From the NCBI GenBank assembly GCA_944351315.1, contig CALVPL010000083.1:1-7671 (forward strand): a DNA stretch of 7,671 nt. Direction: 5' to 3'. This DNA is from an uncultured Bacilli bacterium. GTDB taxonomy: Bacteria; Bacillota_I; Bacilli_A; RF39; UBA660. This document shows positions 1-4,816 of the stretch, one piece after another. The first letter of the stretch is position 1, and each line of letters opens with the position of its first letter. A model generated the notes under the pieces. It worked only from the letters and a program-made list of their open reading frames with translations, was not told the origin of the DNA and ran no database searches. Position numbers and translations under genes: made by a program.

Positions 1-138
1 GGTTGGAGTTGGGATTTTATTTTTATTCCTGAAGGAAAAGAAAAAACACTTGGTAATTATCCAGATGAAGAAAGATGTTTGATGTGGAATACAGATGCTT
101 ATTATAAATTGGCTGAATACTTAAAAGATCATGAATAA
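1..138 (+). CDS. C-terminal fragment of a probable Ham1/RdgB-like non-canonical purine NTP pyrophosphatase
   Basis: An open frame runs in from the window edge and ends at TAA (136-138), leaving 45 residues and no visible start. It contains GWSWDFIFIPEGKEKT, which resembles the Ham1/ITPase block usually written F-G-[WY]-D-P-x-F-x-P-x-G-x-x-x-T, followed by a family-like acidic stretch (LGNYPDEER). Ham1 enzymes hydrolyse ITP, dITP and XTP to monophosphates and so keep deaminated purines out of nucleic acids. The usual Pro after the Asp is Phe here, and the serine-histidine block that normally follows is replaced by LMWNTDAYYKLAEYL, so this may be a divergent subfamily. The gene is cut by the window edge, not broken. 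It lies 82 bases upstream of the ackA start, with a separate promoter between them. The family call rests on one motif. Confidence 0.55.
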   Translation, partial: GWSWDFIFIPEGKEKTLGNYPDEERCLMWNTDAYYKLAEYLKDHE

Positions 139-171
139 TATATCAATTTTATGTCTGTTTTTAATTAAAAA

Positions 172-200
172 TGGTAAAAAGTCTATTTTTTTTGTATAAT
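172..200 (+). promoter_or_regulatory. Sigma-A-type promoter of the ackA operon
   Basis: A perfect TATAAT lies at 195-200. Seventeen bases upstream, TGGTAA (172-177) is a weak -35 match with 3 of 6 consensus bases. Transcription would start near 207, only about 14 bases before the ATG, so the leader would be very short. No stem followed by a T-run was seen between 139 and 200, so read-through from the upstream gene is possible. Confidence 0.55.
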
Positions 201-206
201 AGTAAC

Positions 207-211
207 AGGAG
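207..211 (+). promoter_or_regulatory. Ribosome binding site that decides the ackA start
   Basis: AGGAG at 207-211 is nine bases from the ATG at 221. An in-frame TTG at 212 directly touches this site and cannot be used with it, so 221 is the supported start. The protein then begins MKILSVNAGSSS, which is the usual acetate kinase N-terminus. Confidence 0.8.
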
Positions 212-220
212 TTGAAAATT

Positions 221-1417
221 ATGAAAATATTATCTGTAAATGCTGGTAGTTCTTCATTAAAGTTTACCGCTTTTGAAATGCCAGAAGAAAAGGTTTTAGC
301 TAGTGGATATTTTGAACGAATTGGAATTTCTGATAGCTTTTATACGATTAAGATGAATGGGGAAAAAATTGAAAAGAAAGTTGATTTGCCAGATCATACT
401 ACAGCTTTTAAAATCTTAATGCAAGAATTAATTGATTTAAAAATTGTTTCTTCTTTAGAAGAAATTAAGGGTATTGGTCATCGGGTAGTTCAAGGAGCCG
501 ATCACTATGATAAGAGTGTGATTGCAACGGATGAAGTGGTTTTAGATATTGATAGTTTATCTAGTTTAGCTCCACTTCATAATCCAGCAGCAGTTTTAGG
601 AATTAAAGCTGCGAAGGAAGTTGTTCCTAATGCTACCGAAGTTGTTGTATTTGATACAGCTTATCATCAAACAATGCCGAAAGAAAATTATTTATATGCT
701 CTTCCTATGGAATGGTATGAAAAATATCAAGTACGTCGTTATGGAGCTCATGGAACAAGTCATAAGTATATTGCTGAGTATATGGCTAAGATGTTAGGTC
801 GTGATGATTTAAAACTTATTATTTGTCATATTGGTTCTGGAGCAAGTATTACTGCTGTAAAGAATGGTAAATCTTTAGATACCTCTATGGGATTTACACC
901 TAATGCTGGTTTGATTATGGGTACTCGTTGTGGAGATACTGATGTTACTGCGATTACTTATATTATGGAAAAAACTGGTTTAACACCTGCCCAAATGGAT
1001 ACCATTTTAAATAAGAAAAGTGGAGTTTATGCTTTATCTGATGGGTTTAGTGATATGCGAGATATTTATGATCGCGTAAAACTTGGTGAAGAAAAAAGTA
1101 CTCTTGCATTAAATATGTTTGTAAAAAGAATTGTTGATTATATTGCTAAATATTATTTTGAACTTGAAGGATGCGATGCTATTGTTTTCACAGCAGGTGT
1201 TGGTGAGAATGGTGCTTTTGAAAGAAGAAAAATTGTTGAAAAATTAGAATTCTTAGGAGTAAAGTTAGACCGAGAATTTAATGAAAAAATTGCAAGTTAT
1301 CATGATATTCATGAAGGAAGAATTACAACAGAAGATTCTACGATTCCTGTGTATGTTATTCCAACGAATGAAGAAGTTATGATTGCTCGTGATACCTATA
1401 ATTTAACAGAAGAATAG
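221..1417 (+). CDS. ackA: Acetate kinase
   Basis: This cytoplasmic enzyme interconverts acetyl phosphate + ADP and acetate + ATP, the ATP-yielding last step of acetate fermentation. The 398-residue product has the full-length form of the ASKHA-fold family. Visible signatures are the N-terminal block NAGSSSLKF (N7-F15), GHRVVQG with the active-site Arg (R88), FDTAYHQTMP with the catalytic Asp (D145), RRYGAHGTSH with His (H177), MGTRCGDTD with Arg (R236), FTAGVGENG, and IPTNEEVMIARDT near the C-terminus with the conserved Glu (E384). One departure is HIGSGAS where the family usually has HLGNGAS, an Asn-to-Ser change at residue 206 next to the phosphate-binding loop. It heads a four-gene operon that also carries pta two genes downstream, so the pair forms a complete acetyl-CoA to acetate route. 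The identification is secure. Confidence 0.97.
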   Translation: MKILSVNAGSSSLKFTAFEMPEEKVLASGYFERIGISDSFYTIKMNGEKIEKKVDLPDHTTAFKILMQELIDLKIVSSLEEIKGIGHRVVQGADHYDKSVIATDEVVLDIDSLSSLAPLHNPAAVLGIKAAKEVVPNATEVVVFDTAYHQTMPKENYLYALPMEWYEKYQVRRYGAHGTSHKYIAEYMAKMLGRDDLKLIICHIGSGASITAVKNGKSLDTSMGFTPNAGLIMGTRCGDTDVTAITYIMEKTGLTPAQMDTILNKKSGVYALSDGFSDMRDIYDRVKLGEEKSTLALNMFVKRIVDYIAKYYFELEGCDAIVFTAGVGENGAFERRKIVEKLEFLGVKLDREFNEKIASYHDIHEGRITTEDSTIPVYVIPTNEEVMIARDTYNLTEE

Positions 1418-1430
1418 AAAGAAGGCAGAA

Positions 1431-2399
1431 ATGAAAGGCGACATTTATAAGAAAATTTTAAGAAAGATTAAACAATATGAAACTATTGTAATTGCAAGAC
1501 ATATTGGACCAGATCCTGATGCTATTTGTAGTCAACTAGCTTTACGAGATGCTATTTTAGAAAAATATCCTAAAAAGAAAGTTTATGCAGTAGGTACAGG
1601 TGTTTCTAAATTTCGAAAATATGGTTCATTAGATAAAGTGGATGTCGCTTCACTTCGTAATGTTTTATTAATTACTACAGATGTTCCTAATTTTTATCGG
1701 GTCGATGGAGTTGAAGGGTTAAAGTTTAAAGAAGTCATTAAGATTGATCATCATCCATTTGAAGAAGATTTTGGCGGGATAGAATGGATTGATGATTCTT
1801 CTTGTAGTGCTTGTCAAATGATTGCTGATTTTCTTTTGAAAGTGAAATGGAATCTTTCTTCTAATGTGGCTAGTAATTTGTTTTTGGGAATTGTTTCAGA
1901 TAGTGATCGCTTTTTATTATCTTATACTACAGTAGAAACTTTTGAAATTGTAACGAAATTGTTAAAAATTAGTAAAATTCCTTTTACTAAATTGTATGAA
2001 AAACTTTATGAACGACCTATTGAAGAGATTCGTTTTCGCGGTTTTTTAGCTGATAATTTACAAGTGAGTGAAAATGGTTTTGCGTATGTGGATATAAAAT
2101 TTGAAACCATTGAAAAATATCATGTAGATAGTGCTACTGCTTCTAATATGATTAATGATTTTAATTATATTAAGGATGTTTATGTCTGGTGTTTTGTAAC
2201 GCATGATTTTAAAAATAATCTTTATAAGGTAAATATTCGTAGCAAAGGTCCTGTTATTAATGAGATTGCTTCTAAATATCATGGTGGAGGACATAAGTAT
2301 GCGAGTGGTGTAAGAACCAGTAACCGAGAAGATATTGATAAGTTATTAACCGAATTAGACGAGGCTTGTAAAGAATATAAAAGGAGTATTGAAAAATGA
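1431..2399 (+). CDS. nrnA: DHH/DHHA1-family phosphoesterase, NrnA-like (oligoribonuclease/pAp phosphatase type)
   Basis: NrnA proteins are Mn-dependent cytoplasmic enzymes that degrade 2-5 nt RNAs and, in several species, dephosphorylate 3'-phosphoadenosine 5'-phosphate (pAp). The 322 residues match the usual length. DHH-domain motifs are in order: HIGPDPDAICS (H24, D28, D30), TTDVPN (D84), IDHH (D106-H107-H108) and GIVSDSDRF (D157, normally GxxTDTGxF, so the usual Gly is Asp159). The DHHA1 substrate domain ends with GGGHKYASG (285-293), including the signature GGGH. There is no membrane segment or GGDEF-like part, so this is not a GdpP-type cyclic-di-AMP phosphodiesterase. GAAGG at 1421-1425 precedes the ATG. 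The gene starts 13 bases after ackA, and its TGA overlaps the pta ATG (ATGA, 2396-2399), implying translational coupling. The exact substrate (nanoRNA, pAp or a cyclic-dinucleotide product) cannot be decided from sequence. Confidence 0.85.
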   Translation: MKGDIYKKILRKIKQYETIVIARHIGPDPDAICSQLALRDAILEKYPKKKVYAVGTGVSKFRKYGSLDKVDVASLRNVLLITTDVPNFYRVDGVEGLKFKEVIKIDHHPFEEDFGGIEWIDDSSCSACQMIADFLLKVKWNLSSNVASNLFLGIVSDSDRFLLSYTTVETFEIVTKLLKISKIPFTKLYEKLYERPIEEIRFRGFLADNLQVSENGFAYVDIKFETIEKYHVDSATASNMINDFNYIKDVYVWCFVTHDFKNNLYKVNIRSKGPVINEIASKYHGGGHKYASGVRTSNREDIDKLLTELDEACKEYKRSIEK

Positions 2400-3394
2400 G
2401 GTTTATTGAAAAGATAAAAGAACAAGCAAGAAAAGAGAAAAAGAAAATTATTTTGCCCGAAACAATGGATGAAAGAGTTTTAAAAGCAGCTGAGATTATT
2501 TTACAAGAAGAAATTGCCGATTTGATTTTACTTGGCAATCGAGAAGAAGTTTTAAAACAGTATCCTAATTTGAATAAAGCAGAAATTATTGATCCTTTAA
2601 CTAGTGATCTTGCGAAAGAATTTCAAGAAAAATTGTATGATTTGCGTAAGGAAAAAGGAATGACTTTAGAAGAAGCTGGCCGCCTTTTACAAGAAGACTT
2701 TATGTATTTTGCTTGTATGATGGTAAAAGAAGGTTTTGCCGATGGAGTGGTAAGCGGAGCATGTCATTCGACTGCGAATACTTTAAGACCGGCTTTACAA
2801 ATTATTAAAACAAAAAAAGATGCCAAAATTGTTTCCACTTTCTTTTTAATGGAAATTCCAAATTGTGATTATCAAGAAAATGGAATATATTTGTTTTCCG
2901 ATTGTGGATTGATACAAAATCCAACCAGTGAAGAGTTAGCTTCTATCGCGATAGATAGTGCTAAAAGTTTTGAGGCATTAACTGGTGAAGAAGCTTATGT
3001 TGCTATGCTTTCTCATTCAACTAAGGGAAGTGCTAAACATCAAGATGTGGATAAAGTCGTTATGGCTACTCAGTTGGCCAAGAAAGAAAATCCGGATTTA
3101 TTCATTGATGGTGAGCTTCAGTTAGATGCGGCAATTGTTCCAAGTGTTGCTGAGTTAAAAGCTAAGGATAGCAAAGTAGCTGGTAAGGCGAATGTATTAA
3201 TATTCCCAGATTTAGATGCTGGAAATATTGGATATAAATTGGTTCAAAGATTTGCTCATGCAGATGCTTATGGGCCAGTAACTCAAGGAATGGCGGCTCC
3301 TGTCAATGATTTATCTAGAGGCTGTCTTGTAAATGATATTGTTGGTACGGTAGCTATTACAGTAGTGCAAGCTATTGATAAAGGAAGGAAGTAA
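2396..3394 (+). CDS. pta: Phosphate acetyltransferase (phosphotransacetylase)
   Basis: Pta converts acetyl-CoA + phosphate to acetyl phosphate + CoA, feeding AckA. The 332-residue protein is the short, single-domain Gram-positive/archaeal form and lacks the N-terminal DRTGG and regulatory regions of the E. coli enzyme. Family blocks visible are KIILPETMDERVLKAA near the N-terminus, FADGVVSGACHSTANTLRPAL in the middle (usually written GxADGxVxGAxxxTxxxLRP), AMLSHSTKGSA, DGELQLDAAIVP, VLIFPDLDAGNIGYKLVQR, and GPVTQGMAAPVNDLSRGC at the C-terminus. AAAGGAG at 2380-2386, inside the end of the upstream gene, supports the ATG at 2396. That ATG overlaps the previous stop by four bases. The family also includes phosphate butyryltransferases, but the PDLDAGNIGYK and GPVTQGMAAPVNDLSRG blocks and the ackA partner favour Pta. 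Confidence 0.96.
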   Translation: MRFIEKIKEQARKEKKKIILPETMDERVLKAAEIILQEEIADLILLGNREEVLKQYPNLNKAEIIDPLTSDLAKEFQEKLYDLRKEKGMTLEEAGRLLQEDFMYFACMMVKEGFADGVVSGACHSTANTLRPALQIIKTKKDAKIVSTFFLMEIPNCDYQENGIYLFSDCGLIQNPTSEELASIAIDSAKSFEALTGEEAYVAMLSHSTKGSAKHQDVDKVVMATQLAKKENPDLFIDGELQLDAAIVPSVAELKAKDSKVAGKANVLIFPDLDAGNIGYKLVQRFAHADAYGPVTQGMAAPVNDLSRGCLVNDIVGTVAITVVQAIDKGRK

Positions 3395-3397
3395 AAA

Positions 3398-3763
3398 ATG
3401 GAAGAATTAAAAAAATGCTCTATTTGTGGAGCTATTGTTAAAGTTGTAGAAAATAATAACAATAGTAAATTTATTTGTTGTGGTAAAGAAATGGAAGATG
3501 TGATTCCAAATAGTGTAGATGCTAGTTTTGAACGTCATATTCCAGAAGTACAAGTGGAAAACAATGAAATGATGATTAAAGTAGATCATGTTATGGAAGA
3601 AAATCATTATATTGAATGGATTTTAGTAAAAACAGAAAAAGAAATTCGTGAGTTTTTCTTTAAACCGGGCGATGTTTGTGAAGTAAAAGTTCCATACATG
3701 GGTAAGGCAATTGTTTATTCTTATTGTAACTTACATGGTTTGTGGAAAAAAGAAGTAGAGTAG
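3398..3763 (+). CDS. dfx: Desulfoferrodoxin-type superoxide reductase (two-iron class)
   Basis: Superoxide reductase reduces superoxide to hydrogen peroxide without making oxygen and is typical of anaerobes. The 121-residue protein has both iron sites. The N-terminal desulforedoxin-like centre is C7-x2-C10-x16-C27-C28, ligands for an Fe(Cys)4 site. The catalytic square-pyramidal Fe site has H47 (ERHIPEV), H64 and H70 (HVMEENHYIEW), then C110 and H113 (YCNLHGLW). All nine ligands expected for the class are present. The active-site Glu-Lys pair next to the first His is Glu45-Arg46 here, so the usual Lys is replaced by Arg. AAGGAAGG at 3381-3388 precedes the ATG, which lies three bases after the pta stop, so it is the last gene of the ackA operon. 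No rubredoxin or other electron donor gene is in the window. Confidence 0.92.
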   Translation: MEELKKCSICGAIVKVVENNNNSKFICCGKEMEDVIPNSVDASFERHIPEVQVENNEMMIKVDHVMEENHYIEWILVKTEKEIREFFFKPGDVCEVKVPYMGKAIVYSYCNLHGLWKKEVE

Positions 3764-3791
3764 TTGCAAAAGAAAAAAAGTATGCTATAAT
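3764..3791 (+). promoter_or_regulatory. Strong extended -10 promoter for the intergenic RNA
   Basis: TTGCAA (3764-3769) begins at the first base after the superoxide reductase stop codon. After a 16-base spacer comes TATAAT (3786-3791), preceded by TG and one base (3783-3785), giving a full extended -10 element. A start near 3798 is predicted. No ribosome binding site and ORF of useful length follow before the terminator at 3924-3955, so this promoter appears to serve a non-coding RNA. Confidence 0.7.
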
Positions 3792-3797
3792 ATTTGC

Positions 3798-3955
3798 AGA
3801 AAGAAGAAATTTCTTTCTAAGAATATATTGGTGAAGAAAATTCATAATATATTATAGGGCAAAAAAAAGAACCATCTGGTTTTCAAGAGTTAGATGTTTC
3901 TCAGTCCATAATTTGTTCTAAGGAAACACCTATTCAATGATGGGTAGGTGTTTTT
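3798..3955 (+). ncRNA. Candidate structured small RNA of about 158 nt, family not recognised
   Basis: This stretch lies between a strong promoter and a strong intrinsic terminator and has no credible reading frame. By eye it folds into four elements. The first is a hairpin at the predicted 5' end (3798-3804 with 3812-3818). The second is an AT-rich hairpin (AATATATT 3822-3829 with 3846-3853, plus TGAA/TTCA inside). The third is a long rod: ATTAT, bulged A, GGGC (3851-3860) pairs with GTCCATAAT (3904-3912), then an A8 internal loop, then 3869-3882 pairs with 3887-3900 with one mismatch and a TCAA tetraloop. The fourth is the terminator. The second hairpin and the rod share three bases, so they compete slightly. 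I see no hallmark of tmRNA, RNase P RNA, SRP RNA or a T-box. A 6S-like regulator, a trans-acting sRNA or a 3'-UTR-derived RNA are all possible. Confidence 0.5.
3924..3955 (+). terminator. Intrinsic terminator after the candidate RNA
   Basis: AAACACCTATTCA (3924-3936) pairs with TGGGTAGGTGTTT (3941-3953) over 13 bp, including two G-T wobbles, around an ATGA tetraloop. The 3' arm runs into five T residues (3951-3955). It would also end any read-through from the ackA-nrnA-pta-dfx operon, because no other terminator lies between 3763 and this point. Confidence 0.88.
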
Positions 3956-4105
3956 GTATAATATTAATCCTTTTTGGAATAAATTTTTGAAAGTACTATT
4001 AGAGGTACAATCAAGATTATTAAATAATCCATTAAATATTCTTTTCATAATAATAAAATTGTGAACTGTTTACACTGAATGTCAAAAGAACGTAAAAAAA
4101 ATATA
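3956..4105. other. AT-rich intergenic stretch with no recognised feature
   Basis: Between the terminator and the next promoter I see no reading frame with a ribosome binding site, no RNA gene and no clear repeat. The full gene-free gap is 3764-4162, and its identified content is the RNA unit at its left end and the promoter at its right end. Confidence 0.5.
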
Positions 4106-4134
4106 TTGCAAATAGTAAATAACTTTGATATTAT
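4106..4134 (+). promoter_or_regulatory. Extended -10 promoter of the hypothetical gene
   Basis: TTGCAA (4106-4111), a 17-base spacer and TATTAT (4129-4134) with an upstream TGA (4126-4128) form a good sigma-A promoter. Transcription would start near 4141, leaving a leader of about 22 bases that holds the ribosome binding site AAAGGAG (4145-4151). Confidence 0.65.
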
Positions 4135-4162
4135 TCTTTTCGTGAAAGGAGAACTGATTTAA

Positions 4163-4636
4163 ATGAAGGTAATTACTGATAATGAGGCTTTAGTTCAACT
4201 TAATGATTTATTGTTTTTACAATCTAGTGATTTAGCTATTCCTAGTTCTATAATTCTTAAAGTATTTAGAAGTGGAATCACAGTCATAGATGATACTAAT
4301 AGATATGATTTTGTGCGTTTTACTGAAGCAGAAGATATTGAATATTTTAGGCAATTAGATTGGATGATTGATTATGGCAAAGTAAAAAATATGTCCGAAG
4401 AGGAGTTGGAAAATTTACTTTCAATAATGCTTGATAAAATGGATTTTCTTGATAAAGCAGAACAATCAATTCCTGTTAATCAATCACAAAAACGTCATGA
4501 GTTGCTACAAGCTTTTTCTTTATTAGTATTTAAGTTTTGCTCATTGCGTGATATTTTATGGTATAAGCAAGGACATATTTCGTTAAATCTTCCGGAAATT
4601 GAACCAAGTGGTACAAGAAAATTAAAAAAAGATTGA
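4163..4636 (+). CDS. Hypothetical protein, 157 residues, family not recognised
   Basis: I do not recognise this protein. It is a convincing gene: AAAGGAG (4145-4151) sits eleven bases before the ATG, an extended -10 promoter lies upstream, and codon use resembles its neighbours. The product is soluble-looking, with no signal peptide, transmembrane segment, Cys pair or nucleotide-binding motif. The N-terminal half alternates hydrophobic and acidic residues (ITDNEALVQLNDLLFL, then VRFTEAEDIEYFRQLDWMIDYG). The middle (about 85-110) is rich in Glu, Leu and Lys and probably helical. A hydrophobic helix with AFSLLVFKFCSLRDILWY (about 118-135) follows, then a short Pro/Gly segment and a basic tail (RKLKKD). 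It is a single-gene unit between the RNA gene and the infC operon, and its stop codon lies inside the infC -35 box. Nothing in the context assigns a function. Confidence 0.75.
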   Translation: MKVITDNEALVQLNDLLFLQSSDLAIPSSIILKVFRSGITVIDDTNRYDFVRFTEAEDIEYFRQLDWMIDYGKVKNMSEEELENLLSIMLDKMDFLDKAEQSIPVNQSQKRHELLQAFSLLVFKFCSLRDILWYKQGHISLNLPEIEPSGTRKLKKD

Positions 4637-4661
4637 CAAAAAGATCTAATTCGTGTAATAT
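4633..4661 (+). promoter_or_regulatory. Consensus promoter of the infC-rpmI-rplT operon, overlapping the upstream stop codon
   Basis: A perfect TTGACA (4633-4638), a 17-base spacer and TAATAT (4656-4661) make the best -35 match in the window. The TGA stop of the hypothetical gene (4634-4636) lies inside the -35 hexamer. A start near 4668 gives a leader of about 150 bases, which fits the attenuator that follows. Confidence 0.8.
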
Positions 4662-4667
4662 TGTAAT

Positions 4668-4794
4668 CGTTATAGAAAAAGAAAGAAACGGATCCACCGT
4701 TCACCTGAGTGCTTAAGTGCTAGGTAAAATGCTTTAAAAAGAAAAGATTCTTATAAAAGTGTGAAATAGGTGGATACTGGGTATCTGCCTTTTT
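4668..4794 (+). promoter_or_regulatory. L20-type leader of the infC operon (transcription attenuator)
   Basis: The leader can form competing structures. ATCCACC (4692-4698) pairs perfectly with GGTGGAT (4769-4775), the 5' arm of the terminator, giving a 7-bp antiterminator. Alternatively AACGG/CCGTT (4687-4691 with 4697-4701) closes a local hairpin that holds ATCCA in its loop, which frees the terminator. Next to it, ACCT, a bulged G, then AGTGC (4703-4712) pairs with GTGCTAGGT (4717-4725) around a TTAA loop, a candidate L20-binding hairpin. In B. subtilis, L20 binds the infC leader and causes premature termination by mimicking its 23S rRNA site. The layout here matches that logic. The pairings are seen directly; the role of L20 is inferred from family knowledge. 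Confidence 0.78.
4768..4794 (+). terminator. Attenuator terminator in the infC leader
   Basis: AGGTGGATAC (4768-4777) pairs with GTATCTGCCT (4781-4790) over 10 bp, with two G-T wobbles, around a TGG loop. It is followed by a five-T run (4790-4794) just nine bases before the infC ribosome binding site. Its 5' arm is also the partner of the upstream ATCCACC, so formation is conditional. Confidence 0.85.
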
Positions 4795-4802
4795 CGTTGT
4801 AT

Positions 4803-4809
4803 GGAGGTG
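4803..4809 (+). promoter_or_regulatory. Ribosome binding site that points to an AUA start for infC
   Basis: GGAGGTG (4803-4809) is the strongest Shine-Dalgarno match in the window. No ATG, GTG or TTG lies in the infC frame at a usable distance. The in-frame GTG at 4862 is more than 50 bases away, the ATT at 4811 is too close, and ATA at 4817 lies nine bases after GGAGG. Confidence 0.8.
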
Positions 4810-4816
4810 CATTTAT

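Noticed and set aside
2058..2538. Minus-strand open frames of 78 and 88 codons opposite the nrnA-like gene and pta
   Set aside because: They lie opposite two well-identified enzymes, have composition typical of reversed AT-rich coding DNA, and lack supporting ribosome binding sites.
3407..3845. Minus-strand frames of 66 and 61 codons opposite the superoxide reductase and the RNA promoter
   Set aside because: The first is fully antisense to a conserved protein. The second spans the end of that gene and the promoter region. Neither resembles a known protein.
3798..3955. Identification of the intergenic RNA as 6S RNA, tmRNA, RNase P RNA or SRP RNA
   Set aside because: There is no tRNA-like end or tag frame, no RNase P core motifs and no SRP Alu/GGAA loop pattern. 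The ends do not pair as in 6S. It is left unassigned.
4495..4704. Minus-strand 69-codon frame
   Set aside because: It overlaps the hypothetical gene and the infC leader and has no independent support.
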